From Ornithinibacillus xuwenensis (GTDB taxonomy: Bacteria; Bacillota; Bacilli; Bacillales; Amphibacillaceae): a DNA stretch of 64,000 nucleotides. Within the stretch, counting starts at the first letter, position 1; the number at the start of each line of letters is the position of its first letter. The position numbers were made by a program, and so were the translations under genes. Shown piece by piece: positions 34,871 through 44,257 of the stretch. The stretch is from NCBI RefSeq assembly GCF_039614845.1, contig NZ_JBDIML010000002.1, positions 124,001-188,000 of the forward strand, read 5' to 3'. Below the pieces are notes generated by a model. It was not told the origin of the DNA, did no database searches, and was given only the letters and a program-made list of their open reading frames with translations.

Positions 34871-35059
34871 ATGAAAAACGACTTCGACCGATTACGGTGT
34901 CCTAAATGCAAGAGACTATACAAATTGAATGATCAAGTTTTCCTAGATGATTTAAATACAGTAATCCATCAAAAATGCTACAGTCCTTATATCATCTATG
35001 CTGTCAAAGATAAAGGCACTTACAAAGAGATAATACAGAGATATGATTTCTTTAGCTAG
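34871..35059 (+). CDS. Zinc-ribbon mini-protein
   Basis: 62 residues starting at the ATG 34871, 7 bp after GAGAGGA. Two cysteine pairs or near-pairs, RLRCPKCKRLYKLND and HQKCYSPY, suggest a small zinc-binding knuckle. No family recognised. Convergent with the ComK-like gene, whose stop is 5 bp away. Confidence 0.6.
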   Translation: MKNDFDRLRCPKCKRLYKLNDQVFLDDLNTVIHQKCYSPYIIYAVKDKGTYKEIIQRYDFFS

Positions 35060-35063
35060 TTCC

Positions 35064-35531
35064 CTATGAATTCTTTCGAATAATAGAAACGATCAAATTA
35101 GTTCTTTCCAATTGCTTAAGCAACTCCGACCTAGGTACATCCACCGTAACTTCCATTCCATTCTTAAACATAATTACGGATTGATTGCTGTCTAGCCTCT
35201 CCTCCACAATACTTTCCACATGATGATAAAACACCCAACAACAATCCCAATCCTTAAAACTATGAGTAGGGAAGACAAAGATGTTACGATAAACACTAAT
35301 CGGAATAGGAACTTTTCTCTTAAACCCAGTAAGGTGCTTAATAGCTTCTCTTCTACCATCAAAAGAACTAAAATTATTCAAACAACCCCTTTCGATAATT
35401 TCGTAAGGGGTTTTCGTTATGTATATTGTTCTGTCCATTTCGATTGCGATAGTTTTATAGTTCATATGATTTGCAGGAATTAATGCAACAGTTTGTTCAC
35501 TTATTTCATAATGAGGGGAAATACATTTCAT
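35064..35531 (-). CDS. ComK-like competence transcription factor
   Basis: 155 residues, colinear with ComK: TVALIPANHMNYKTIAIE, the SxxGR-like FSSFDGRREAIKHLTGFKRK, and the diagnostic NIFVFPTHSFKDWDCCWVFY, then VIMFKNGMEVTVDV. B. subtilis ComK is 192 residues; the C-terminal tail is missing here, as in shorter ComK forms. ComK opens competence genes by binding paired AT boxes. It lies 7 bp downstream of an XRE regulator on the same strand, which may control it. Confidence 0.82.
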   Translation of the reverse strand: MKCISPHYEISEQTVALIPANHMNYKTIAIEMDRTIYITKTPYEIIERGCLNNFSSFDGRREAIKHLTGFKRKVPIPISVYRNIFVFPTHSFKDWDCCWVFYHHVESIVEERLDSNQSVIMFKNGMEVTVDVPRSELLKQLERTNLIVSIIRKNS

Positions 35532-35538
35532 AAAAACT

Positions 35539-35808
35539 CTATTCCTTACCTATATCGATACCCATGGCGTTTAATTCCTCAATCATATGATCAAAAGCCC
35601 GATTAATATCCATCCCTGCTTTATACAAGCGCAACAAGGTCTCGATACGTGGTAACTTTATTCCTCTTTCTATTTCACCAATGTGTTCCGGACCAACTCC
35701 AGATATTCGCGCAAACTTTTCTTGAGTAATATCTCTTTCAATCACTCTATTTTTTCTAAGTTCCTTACCGAATAGCTCTGATATTACCTTTAACTCGTCT
35801 TTTTCCAC
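35539..35808 (-). CDS. XRE-family transcriptional regulator
   Basis: About 89 residues, essentially one lambda-repressor-like helix-turn-helix (DITQEKFARISGVGPEHIGE, then IERGIKLPRIETLLRLYKAG). The GTG at 35808 follows AAAGGACG and removes an unlikely basic extension. Forms a two-gene unit with the ComK-like gene. A small palindrome, CCACA with TGTGG at about 35860-35877, lies upstream and could be its operator (inference). Confidence 0.8.
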   Translation of the reverse strand: MEKDELKVISELFGKELRKNRVIERDITQEKFARISGVGPEHIGEIERGIKLPRIETLLRLYKAGMDINRAFDHMIEELNAMGIDIGKE

Positions 35809-36124
35809 ACGGGCACGTCCTTTTTTGTTCCCATTTTCATAGGACCGTCTACAATAGACCACAAACGAACGTGTGGATATTTCAAAAATATGGAAATGAT
35901 TCGATAAGAATTATAGAATTCGAAAATTATTTAAGAAAAGGGTTAACCTGCATTTCTACCTCAAAAGAACAATTATGAGATAGGATGTCTTTTCAAAATC
36001 TATTTTTCCAAATAGGAACGACTGTTTTACAGCTATATCCTCCGAAGTTAGGCGATGTGACAGCTTCTAATCTACAAACTATCCTGATAGTGCCGGCACA
36101 ATAAAGCATGTAGGAGAGAGATAA
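35809..36124. promoter_or_regulatory. Divergent control region between XRE-comK and sigma factor genes
   Basis: About 315 bp with no gene. It should hold the promoters of both units. I see the small CCACA/TGTGG repeat near 35860 and TAGGAGAGAG before the sigma-factor start, but no clear -35/-10 pair. Confidence 0.4.
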
Positions 36125-36682
36125 ATGGATAAGGGTTTCACATTTGAAGAAATTTTCAAGCAGAATGAAAAGCGAATTCACTATCACATACACAAGCTGC
36201 AGATTAGAGATTCGCATAATGAATTCTATGTAGAGGGGCTTTATGCCATGTGGCTTGCTTATAAAAACTATCAACCGGAAAAAGGCCCACTTGCAACGTA
36301 TTTCAATTTTGTCATTCGGAATCGGTTGATAGATATGATCCGGAATAAAACTAGGGAACAGAAAATTAGTGAGGCATATGCTCAGAAGGAAAATACGGAT
36401 AAGTACGATGGCAATTATTCATCAACTAGTATTGCTCCACTTCAATCGCCTCAAGGAATAGAATTTTCCGATGAGGAGATATGGAATAAGGTAAAGAAAC
36501 TGCTAACGACTAACCAGTGGAAGTGGGTGGAATATTACATCGTTCAAGGGATGTCGCAGAAAGAGATTGCGGAGCTTGAGGGAGTTAGTAGTGACGCGGT
36601 GAAGAGCTGGGGGAGGGAGGCTAGGAAGAAGCTACAGGCTTCTGGTGTGCTTACTAGTTCTGATGACTTGTCAAACCAATAG
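36125..36682 (+). CDS. Sigma-70 family RNA polymerase sigma factor
   Basis: 185 residues. Region 2 is about 5-80 (FYVEGLYAMWLAYKNYQPEK, LATYFNFVIRNRLIDMIR) and region 4 about 118-170 (NQWKWVEYYIVQGMSQKEIA, then VSSDAVKSWGREARKKLQ). Small alternative sigma factor of the SigO/phage-like or SigH-like sort. Located between the ComK pair and the DnaD gene; no anti-sigma factor seen. Target promoters unknown. Confidence 0.8.
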   Translation: MDKGFTFEEIFKQNEKRIHYHIHKLQIRDSHNEFYVEGLYAMWLAYKNYQPEKGPLATYFNFVIRNRLIDMIRNKTREQKISEAYAQKENTDKYDGNYSSTSIAPLQSPQGIEFSDEEIWNKVKKLLTTNQWKWVEYYIVQGMSQKEIAELEGVSSDAVKSWGREARKKLQASGVLTSSDDLSNQ

Positions 36683-36731
36683 ACATGGGTGGGGACTTTC
36701 CCCACCCAATAATAGAAAGGAAGATACATAG

Positions 36732-37625
36732 ATGAATTATATTAAAGAGATTAATGCCTTTTATGATCTGATGGAGAGAGAGCCAATGTCTGCTTCTGCA
36801 GTGAATTTATGGCATACCCTTTTACATATTAATAATAAAGCGGCTTGGATTCAGGAGTTTACGGTGCCTGCAACAGTGTTGAAGTTGAAGGGTGGTCTGG
36901 CAGATAGTTCCTTCAAACGGGGGAGAAAGGAATTGGTAGAGAGAGGTTTAATAGAATGCCAATCGAATGGCCGAAATGTTGCACCTATTTATAAAATGAA
37001 GCGATTATTTAAGCAAGGTTCATATGCGTTTGAGGACAGAATGGAATCAGTTGCGTTAAACAAAAAGCGAGAGGTGGACCAGCCTCTGAACCAGGGAACG
37101 ATTGATAAGATGGATCCGTCAAACAACCAGCAGGTGGACCACCAAGCAGACCAGCACACGGCCCCATTAAATAAACAAAAAGAAACAAATCAAAATCAAC
37201 GAAAACAAACAACAGACGCGATTCGTTTTTACCAAGAGAACTTCGGCGTGGTTAGTCCTTTTTTAGCGGAAGAGCTGCTGACTTGGATAAATGATGTTGG
37301 GGATGCGTTTGTCATGGAAGCGATGAAGCGTTCCCTGGAAAGGGGGAAATTTAACTTTGGGTATGTGAAAGGTATTTTGAATGGTTGGTTGAAGGAGGGG
37401 ATTAATTCGGTGGAAATGCTGAGGGCGAGGGAATCGAAGCGTAAAAACAGTTCTCGCAATGGAGGTAATTGGAATAACCGAAGAGCCCAACAAGGAGAGG
37501 TTGTTCCGGAATGGTTTACGGAGAGTAAGCGGAAGCGGCAGGAACAGCAGGAAAGAATAGAAGTCCATGAGGAAGTAGATGTGGCAGAGTTGTTGAAGGA
37601 GTATAAGGCATCAAGAGTGGTGTAA
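36732..37625 (+). CDS. DnaD-domain replication protein
   Basis: 297 residues. N-terminal winged-helix-like domain (INAFYDLMEREPMSASAVNL, FKRGRKELVERGLIECQ), a Gln/Asn/Lys-rich linker (about 115-160) and a DnaD domain (about 163-240: IRFYQENFGVVSPFLAEELL, then FNFGYVKGILNGWLKEGI). Related to phage and plasmid replication initiators that load helicase, and to DnaD. Follows the sigma factor gene by 49 bp in the same direction; both look like parts of an old mobile element. Confidence 0.85.
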   Translation: MNYIKEINAFYDLMEREPMSASAVNLWHTLLHINNKAAWIQEFTVPATVLKLKGGLADSSFKRGRKELVERGLIECQSNGRNVAPIYKMKRLFKQGSYAFEDRMESVALNKKREVDQPLNQGTIDKMDPSNNQQVDHQADQHTAPLNKQKETNQNQRKQTTDAIRFYQENFGVVSPFLAEELLTWINDVGDAFVMEAMKRSLERGKFNFGYVKGILNGWLKEGINSVEMLRARESKRKNSSRNGGNWNNRRAQQGEVVPEWFTESKRKRQEQQERIEVHEEVDVAELLKEYKASRVV

Positions 37626-37661
37626 TAGTTTATTCATTTTTCCAAGTGAGGAGAATTTGCA

Positions 37662-38174
37662 ATGAGACAATATTGGCTGACTATGATTCATGACCGAAGA
37701 GCCTTGTTAAAATACATATGGAGAGAGGAGGATGTAGTATTGAATGTTATTAAAGATAGTATTTCCAAGCTAGACCCATGGAACATGCAAAAGCTAATAG
37801 CAGGATTACTTAGTGCCATGGGCTTTCAAGCCGTAGAAAAGGGAAAAGGTCCTGATGGTGGCGTTGATGTCCTAGCCTACCATGATATCTTTGGACTCGA
37901 ACAGCCATTAATCAAGGCGCAGGTTAAGCACTGGAAGAGGAAGGTATCGTCTAAGGAGGTGCAACAATTAACCGGTGCTCATCCGTTGGAAGCGAGGAGT
38001 CTATTTTTCTCGACTAATGGCTTTACAAAAAATGCCTTAGAGGTTGCAAATCAAGCCTCTGTTCGGATTATTGAAATTGATGAACTGGTAGAGATGGTTG
38101 TGGAGTGGTATGAGGAAATGCCGAGCGAGGTGAAGGCCCTAGTTCTGTTGCAGAAGATGTATGTGCCGAAATAA
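37662..38174 (+). CDS. Mrr-type restriction endonuclease, C-terminal catalytic part
   Basis: 170 residues containing the Mrr catalytic domain: GPDGGVDVLAY, then IKAQVKHWKRKVSSKEVQQL, with D, Q and K of the (D-QxK) site, and FFSTNGFTKNALEVANQ. Mrr cleaves modified DNA. Full-length Mrr proteins of this type are near 300 residues and begin with a separate DNA-binding domain that is absent; the present start has a good GAGGAG site, so this may be a shortened but translated remnant. Confidence 0.78.
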   Translation: MRQYWLTMIHDRRALLKYIWREEDVVLNVIKDSISKLDPWNMQKLIAGLLSAMGFQAVEKGKGPDGGVDVLAYHDIFGLEQPLIKAQVKHWKRKVSSKEVQQLTGAHPLEARSLFFSTNGFTKNALEVANQASVRIIEIDELVEMVVEWYEEMPSEVKALVLLQKMYVPK

Positions 38175-38222
38175 GAAAAAAACGGGGAATCATGATGCTT
38201 TATTCTAGTTCCGAGGATACAC

Positions 38223-38284
38223 AAAAAAACTCCCCCTAAGGTAAAACAGATTGTTATTGGTTAATCTGTGTTCCTTAAGGGGAG
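38223..38284 (-). terminator. Two-part hairpin terminator of the amidohydrolase gene
   Basis: Outer stem CTCCCCCTAAGG at 38230-38241 with CCTTAAGGGGAG at 38273-38284, inner stem ACAGATT at 38246-38252 with AATCTGT at 38263-38269. Read on the minus strand it is followed by T7. Confidence 0.7.
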
Positions 38285-38360
38285 CGCGCCATCCGAGGTG
38301 TATTCTTCCTTTACTTCGGCTACTGACAATCATGCTATTAACAGTACATAAATTAGTACG

Positions 38361-39602
38361 TTATAAAAAGTTTTTCTCTACCTTCCCATTCTTCATAACA
38401 ACTTGAATGTTATCGTTATTGGCAAGTGAGTAAATATCCTCTAATGGATTTCCTTTTACAATGACAATGTCCGCTAGTTTCCCTTGCTCAAGTGTTCCAA
38501 CTTTATCCTCCCAGCCCAGGCATTCGGCTGCTGTTTTAGTGGATGCGACAATCGTATCCATCGGTGACATGCCTGCATCGTTCATTAATCCGAGTTCACG
38601 GAGATTGGTGCCATGCTTCATAACACCGGCATCGGTTCCCATCGCAATTTTTACTCCGGCTTTATACGCTTTGGTGAAACTTGCTTTATGATGCTCAATG
38701 ACTTCCTTCGATTTTGCGACAGCACTAGCCGGCATCCCTACTTCCGCGGCATTTTCCAATACGGCAACAGGAGCTAATAAAGTAGGGACCAAATATGTAC
38801 CATTTTCTAGCATAAGCTCGATGGCCTCATCGTCGAGAAAGATCCCATGCTCGATGGAATGGATTCCTGCCTTTACGGCATTTTTAATTCCTTCTGCACC
38901 TTGTGCATGGGCCATGACTTTTACACCTTTACGGAAACGCCCTTCTTCTACAATTACTTTTAATTCCTCTAAGGAAAACTGGGTGAATTCTGGATGGTCA
39001 GTTGCACTTAGAACGCCTCCAGTGGCATGCACTTTGATGACTTCGGCACCGGCTCGTAGCATTTCCCTAGTTTTTTTGCGGACTTCTTCCACGCCATCAC
39101 ATTTTCCACTTGGCATCCCAGGATACCCAGAAGGTAAAAGGTCTAATGTTTTCCCCGATACCGTGTAACCATCCCCATGACCGCCCGTAATGGTGAGAGC
39201 GTTGATACTAAGTTGTAGACGTGGGCCGGGAATTAACCCCTCATCCACTGCTTTTTTTACCCCAAGGTCCGTGCCAAGTGCATCTCTAACGGACGTAATA
39301 CCAGCATGTAATGTGCTTTTTAGGTAATTTGCAGCCTGATAATACATGAATGAAAATGGTGTCGTGAGCCGGTCGGAAAGTGGTTCATATTCCATCATCA
39401 TATGGACATGTGTATCAATTAATCCTGGAAGAACAGTGCCTCCTGCTGCATCTATAACAACCTCTTCTCCAGTCGGTGAATAACCCGTTTCTGGACCGAC
39501 ATATACGATTCGCTCGTTTTCTGTGACAACAACCTGATCCTTCTTTGCTTCTCCACCATTCCCATCAATTACTAATCCATTTTTGATCAATTGTTTTACC
39601 AT
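38361..39602 (-). CDS. Metal-dependent amidohydrolase (imidazolonepropionase-like)
   Basis: 413 residues of the amidohydrolase superfamily. Metal ligands are HVH in LPGLIDTHVHMMM (about 60-72), the carbamylated lysine region AEVIKVHATGG, histidines in VMAHAQG and SIEHGIF, and the aspartate in MGTDAGV. Substrate unknown; relatives include Xaa-Pro dipeptidases and imidazolonepropionase-type enzymes. No signal peptide. Starts 51 bp after the membrane-protein gene on the same strand, so import and hydrolysis of one compound is plausible. Confidence 0.85.
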   Translation of the reverse strand: MVKQLIKNGLVIDGNGGEAKKDQVVVTENERIVYVGPETGYSPTGEEVVIDAAGGTVLPGLIDTHVHMMMEYEPLSDRLTTPFSFMYYQAANYLKSTLHAGITSVRDALGTDLGVKKAVDEGLIPGPRLQLSINALTITGGHGDGYTVSGKTLDLLPSGYPGMPSGKCDGVEEVRKKTREMLRAGAEVIKVHATGGVLSATDHPEFTQFSLEELKVIVEEGRFRKGVKVMAHAQGAEGIKNAVKAGIHSIEHGIFLDDEAIELMLENGTYLVPTLLAPVAVLENAAEVGMPASAVAKSKEVIEHHKASFTKAYKAGVKIAMGTDAGVMKHGTNLRELGLMNDAGMSPMDTIVASTKTAAECLGWEDKVGTLEQGKLADIVIVKGNPLEDIYSLANNDNIQVVMKNGKVEKNFL

Positions 39603-39653
39603 GATTCATTCCCCCACATTCATTTATTATCGTTCTATTTTGCATCGCTTAGC

Positions 39654-40823
39654 TTACAAGGTTTGTACCAAAACACCAGCAATGATAACCGATACGATGG
39701 TCACCGTTGTAAACCCACCAATGAGCATTGGTGCCAGTAGCTCATTGAAAATCAGTTTTTCTTCCTGTTTATTTCGACCAATACTTCTGGAAACCTCTTC
39801 ACAAAGGATGTAGTCTCCAGGAAATCCGAATAACGCGGTTAAAGCAACCGGCATTCCTTTATAGGGGTGCCATTTTACGACTTTTGATGTTAAAAATCCG
39901 CCAATGGAAAGTCCGATTGTGCCGATAGCAAGTACGGCCACAACACTAGGTAAGTTGCTTAATGCATCCTGTGGAGATACGCCTGCCATCGTTCCCATCA
40001 CCACAAAGATAATGCCAATCATTGTTAGGGTAAATGAGTTCGATTTTTCCAGTGTTCTTGGTTCGAATAGACGTAGCTTAAGTCCGGCAATTCCGATTGC
40101 CAAACACCATAGACTATAATGAATTGGTGTTACCTCTCCAAGTGCAATGCCTATCGCAGCACCAACAAATACGAAAAACAGCTTCAATGTCATACTAGCT
40201 TTGACTGGGTTTGGCTCAGTTTCATCATCAGCCTTCCCATTGAGTTCTTCATCCGTTGCCATTGGTACAAAGGTTCCATTATCGATATCCTTTTGTAATC
40301 TTAATGCATATTTTCTCATGAAATTTAAGGCTAACGGCATCCCGATGACACCCTGAAACGCAACAATTAATGCTGGAACGACAATCAGACTGGATAAGCC
40401 AATTTCAGTCAACTTTTCAGAAGTTACCAATAAAGCAATGATCCCACCGCTAATCGGACCAACACCTGCAACTGCTGTCGGGTAATCGAAAATAAGTGTG
40501 ACGAGAGACAAAATTAAGAAACAAGATACCAGTAAGCCACCCAACGAAATAAGTACCGCTTTGATTTGGCTTCTCAGCAAAGAAAAAGGAATCATCGTGC
40601 CCATATGCAGGATGGCAGGACCAATAAGAATAGCGCCTAGTGCTGCAAATTGAGATTTATCCAAGATGTCCTCTGGAAGTAAACCTGTCCAGCTTACAAT
40701 CATGAAGCCCACCATTGCTGTGAGTAGCATGGGAATCCTTGCCCTGGATTTAATGGAAAGCCATTCCCCAAGTGCAATAAATGCAAAAATAACTACAGTT
40801 GCGATAAGCGGATTACTTAACAT
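39654..40823 (-). CDS. Polytopic membrane protein, putative transporter
   Basis: 389 residues with about 11 membrane helices and a cytoplasmic loop near 185-215 (EELNGKADDETEPNPVK). Gly/Pro-rich helices (GPISGGIIALLVTSEKL, GAILIGPAILHMG) resemble secondary transporters; it recalls the DUF3100 family but I am not certain. Encoded upstream of the amidohydrolase in the same direction, so it may carry that enzyme's substrate. Confidence 0.65.
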   Translation of the reverse strand: MLSNPLIATVVIFAFIALGEWLSIKSRARIPMLLTAMVGFMIVSWTGLLPEDILDKSQFAALGAILIGPAILHMGTMIPFSLLRSQIKAVLISLGGLLVSCFLILSLVTLIFDYPTAVAGVGPISGGIIALLVTSEKLTEIGLSSLIVVPALIVAFQGVIGMPLALNFMRKYALRLQKDIDNGTFVPMATDEELNGKADDETEPNPVKASMTLKLFFVFVGAAIGIALGEVTPIHYSLWCLAIGIAGLKLRLFEPRTLEKSNSFTLTMIGIIFVVMGTMAGVSPQDALSNLPSVVAVLAIGTIGLSIGGFLTSKVVKWHPYKGMPVALTALFGFPGDYILCEEVSRSIGRNKQEEKLIFNELLAPMLIGGFTTVTIVSVIIAGVLVQTL

Positions 40824-41440
40824 ACGATTCCTCCTCCTTATGTGTGCTATAAATAAATTTTTACTACTATATCATGATGTAAATTACGTGTCTACACACT
40901 TTTCGTAATTGTCTAATAAATCTCACTAATATGAAACCGCATACTATGTTGGTGTATATGTGTTCTGATTTATTAAAAAATTTTTTAGATGGAGTATGGA
41001 ACGCTATCTGTTAACGATTCACTCTCTTACAAACACCTCAAGCGTATTGAATTTTCTGAAACCTTATACTTCATAAACCGTATGAACCTTTAAAAGCTTC
41101 AGAAAGGATGATTCCGTGGATACAATCCAACATGAACCACATCACTATTCTTAATTCTCACCAAAATCTGTATGGTTCTAGAATGGATACTAGAGAACGC
41201 TACTATAGCTAGAAGTATTATTTTATGTTAGTGATTTTTAAATAAGAATGAACGCCTATGATTTTCTGAAAATCCCATAGACATGCTTGCCACGATATGG
41301 TTTCTTCTAATTGCCATATAACAGGGCTTCCATCAGCGATAATGAGGGAGGAAATCATGTAATTGGTAATAAAAGGGTTATTAAGGCATATATCAATGAA
41401 TAACTACCAAAAAAATGAATTTAGATGGGAGGGAATAAAC
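40824..41440. other. Intergenic region, no gene seen
   Basis: About 617 bp, AT-rich, between divergent units. Short open frames occur without ribosome sites. It holds AGGAGGAGG-like sequence for the membrane-protein gene on the minus strand (about 40828-40838) and no recognised RNA or repeat. Confidence 0.5.
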
Positions 41441-42139
41441 ATGATAGCTAACAGAAGAACAGCATTCATGATTGCGCTACTTTTACTATTCGGTCTCGTA
41501 TTTGGAATATTTAGCTCTGTTCCTGCGTTAGAAAAATCCGATTATCTTGAAAAACTGGCCGGGATTGAAACGCAAGTGTTGATTGCGATATTTTCTCAGG
41601 CGGCAATGGCCGTAGTCTATGTATTAATAGCTGTGCTATTTTATCCAATCCTTAAAAACTACAGCAGTAAGTTAGCGGCTGGATATTTTGGGTTTCGGAT
41701 AATTGGAGGAGGGTTTCTGTTTGTTGGGATAGGCTCGCTTCTGCTTTTGCTATGGTTGAGTCAGAGTTATGGAACGGCTAGCCAGGCGGATGTAGCTTAT
41801 TTTGAAACCGTAGCGGAATTGCTTAGACAGGGTAGAGATATCCTGAATCATATAGGCATGATATTGCCTTGGAGTATTGGCGGTTTGATACTCTATTATT
41901 GTTTATTTAAAATGAAGCTTATTCCACAATGGTTATCGATATGGGGAATGGTGGGTTCTTTCTTCACTTTAGTGGCTACGATCCTGTTGATGTTGAATAT
42001 GTTAACGATAACGAATCCAGTCTACTTTATCTTAAATGCACCAACCGCCATTTTCGAGCTGTGTTTTGCTATCGTTCTTATCGTCAGAGGGTTCAATCCA
42101 ATTGATTTACCCCCTAATGAAAGCGGGGCTAGAAGATGA
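41441..42139 (+). CDS. DUF4386 family membrane protein
   Basis: 232 residues with six membrane helices; RRTAFMIALLLLFGLVFGIF at the N terminus and GFRIIGGGFLFVGIGSLLLL in the third helix match DUF4386. Function unknown. The ATG at 41441 follows GGAGGG; longer in-frame starts upstream are not needed. Overlaps the next gene by 4 bp (ATGA). Confidence 0.8.
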   Translation: MIANRRTAFMIALLLLFGLVFGIFSSVPALEKSDYLEKLAGIETQVLIAIFSQAAMAVVYVLIAVLFYPILKNYSSKLAAGYFGFRIIGGGFLFVGIGSLLLLLWLSQSYGTASQADVAYFETVAELLRQGRDILNHIGMILPWSIGGLILYYCLFKMKLIPQWLSIWGMVGSFFTLVATILLMLNMLTITNPVYFILNAPTAIFELCFAIVLIVRGFNPIDLPPNESGARR

Positions 42140-42849
42140 GGGTTTTAGTTCTCGGTGCAAGTGGCGCTACTGGTAAACAAGTCGTCAGGCAATTGATGAA
42201 AAGAAAAGTGAATACGAGGATTCTCATCAGGCAAAGCGCAGTTCTTCCCAAAGATATACAAGAAGATTCACTAGTAGAAATCGTAAAGGGAAACATTAAT
42301 GAATTAAAGGATGCGGAGATGATATCTCTTGTGCGTGATTGTACAGTTATTATATCCTGTCTCGGTCACAATCCTACAATCAAGGGAATGTTCGGTAAGC
42401 CTCGCTGTTTGGTATGGGATGCCGTAAAAAGTATCGGTAAAGCAGTTAGAGAAATCGGTGGCGATAGGGTAAAAATCATCCTGATGAGTACAACAGGATA
42501 TACGAATACTATGGCAGGTGAGAAAAATCCCATGCTAGAACGAATCATCCTTTCATTACTACTGCTATTGCCTCCTCATCGTGATAATGTCAAATCGGCA
42601 AATTATTTCGTTAATGAAATTGGTAAGAAGGATGAAAATATGGAATGGATTGCTGTCCGGCCTGATAAATTAATCAATAGCGATGAAGAGAGTTCCTATG
42701 AAGTCTATGATTCTCCAGTAAGAAGCCCAATTTTCAATGCTGGTAAGACGAGTCGAATTAATGTAGGCCATTTTATGGCTGAGCTCGCGACAGATGATGC
42801 CATGTGGCTAAAGTGGCAATTTAAAACGCCGGTTATTTATAATAAATAG
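42136..42849 (+). CDS. NAD(P)-binding protein, atypical SDR (NmrA-like)
   Basis: 237 residues. Rossmann motif VLVLGASGATGKQVVRQLMK (residues 3-22), then VRDCTVIISCLGHNP and IILMSTTGYTN. Atypical short-chain dehydrogenase group; probably a redox-linked oxidoreductase or sensor. Coupled to the DUF4386 gene by the ATGA overlap; terminator follows. Confidence 0.83.
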   Translation: MRVLVLGASGATGKQVVRQLMKRKVNTRILIRQSAVLPKDIQEDSLVEIVKGNINELKDAEMISLVRDCTVIISCLGHNPTIKGMFGKPRCLVWDAVKSIGKAVREIGGDRVKIILMSTTGYTNTMAGEKNPMLERIILSLLLLLPPHRDNVKSANYFVNEIGKKDENMEWIAVRPDKLINSDEESSYEVYDSPVRSPIFNAGKTSRINVGHFMAELATDDAMWLKWQFKTPVIYNK

Positions 42850-42871
42850 AAGAATGTTCTTAATCTATAAT

Positions 42872-42914
42872 AAAGCCTAACCAAAACAAACAAAGTTTTG
42901 GTTAGGCTTTTCTT
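42872..42914 (+). terminator. Terminator of the DUF4386-SDR unit
   Basis: Perfect 16-bp stem AAAGCCTAACCAAAAC at 42872-42887 with its complement at 42895-42910, then TT-rich sequence. Confidence 0.85.
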
Positions 42915-43033
42915 CATAGCAATTACATGTATATGCTTAAATAGTAATAAACCCTATGTATAGTATTACATCACAACAACTATCAAAAGATTAAAGTCTG
43001 AGTAAGCTATCATTTTATTCAGGAGTGAAGCAA

Positions 43034-44110
43034 ATGAATGCGTATATACAGTCAATGATTGATTGGATCGAAGAGCGTTTAAAAGATGAATTTTCGCTAG
43101 ACGGCTTAGCTAATTATATGGGGTATTCCCCTTATTATTGTTCTTTCAAATTTCATCAAGCAACAGGTATAAGTATAAGGCGCTATATTCTTCTTAGACG
43201 GCTGCACTTATCGACGAAAGATTTAGCCAATAATCGAAAGATACTTGATATTGCAGTTGATTATGGTTATTCATCGCAAGAAGCCTATAGTAGGAGCTTT
43301 AAAACGGTATTCGGTATTAGTCCAAGAGAATTTCAACGTAATCAAAAGCCGATACAATCATTTGCCAAGCTAACGCTTTATCAAGGAGAGGATAGTTGGA
43401 TTATGAATAGGTCTAGAGAAACTGAGGTTAATCAGGTAAGAAAAAGGAAAGAAAGATTGTTTGAACAAGATGTACTGAACATACTAAACGGTCAAGAAAT
43501 GTATGTGGATTTTAAAACAAAACGGCTTATGGGTGATTCGGATTACGTACCGTTCAATGAAGCAATGTGTGTAAATAAGGCGACGTCCCCAATCTTTGAC
43601 CGAGATTTTATTCAAACGAGAGCGGCAGGACATCATGATTCTGTGGAAAGTTACCAAAACAAGGTGATAGAGCCCTTAAGTCCTCTGTTTAAGAAAGCGT
43701 ATAACGCTATTGTGTTGTGGTTTGGCGAAGACATGTTTTGTCAGATGAATCTGCTAACGATCCTAGCTTATCTGGAGCAGTTTGAGTATTCAGGAAACGT
43801 ATTTCTGAATAGCTTTCGAGAGGATGAATTTAAAGTAAATCAAACGGAACTTACACTAGGTAGTTATTTTAGTGTCTATGAAGAGGTATTAGTCCATCAT
43901 AAGAAGCCAACAACAGAGCTGCTTCCAGTGATGTTCCAGGCAATAGAGTTATTTTTAGAAATGCAGAAAGAAACCAATGCTGTTACAAAATACATTGAAA
44001 AAAACAAACACGTTCCTACACCAGAATTGCTTAAGCGATTATTCGAGGTTTTCCCAACAATTGGTTATGGGGATACACAGTATTTGGAATTAATTGAAAG
44101 AACAAAATAA
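43034..44110 (+). CDS. AraC-family transcriptional regulator
   Basis: About 358 residues. The two helix-turn-helix motifs are N-terminal (DEFSLDGLANYMGYSPYYCS and VDYGYSSQEAYSRSFKTVFG), with the rest an uncharacterised helical domain likely to sense a ligand. ATG at 43034 follows AGGAG by 8 bp. No obvious operator; the DUF4386-SDR pair upstream or the small gene downstream may be targets. Confidence 0.85.
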   Translation: MNAYIQSMIDWIEERLKDEFSLDGLANYMGYSPYYCSFKFHQATGISIRRYILLRRLHLSTKDLANNRKILDIAVDYGYSSQEAYSRSFKTVFGISPREFQRNQKPIQSFAKLTLYQGEDSWIMNRSRETEVNQVRKRKERLFEQDVLNILNGQEMYVDFKTKRLMGDSDYVPFNEAMCVNKATSPIFDRDFIQTRAAGHHDSVESYQNKVIEPLSPLFKKAYNAIVLWFGEDMFCQMNLLTILAYLEQFEYSGNVFLNSFREDEFKVNQTELTLGSYFSVYEEVLVHHKKPTTELLPVMFQAIELFLEMQKETNAVTKYIEKNKHVPTPELLKRLFEVFPTIGYGDTQYLELIERTK

Positions 44111-44257
44111 CTGAAAAAAACCATAGTTAAAGGAAATACTAAAGTAATGATCGTAATAAATACCCTGTTTCCCGCACTAGAAAGCCTTATTCCCTTAACC
44201 GTGTAAATATATTTCCTTACCATGTAAATAATATGGGGTAGAAGGGAGGATCGTAAC

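Noticed and set aside
35993..36274. 93-codon minus-strand frame over the sigma-factor start
   Set aside because: Antisense to a well-supported gene with a good start; no domain seen.
36125..38174. A complete prophage around the sigma factor and DnaD genes
   Set aside because: No capsid, portal, terminase, integrase or lysis genes nearby; only isolated phage-like genes.
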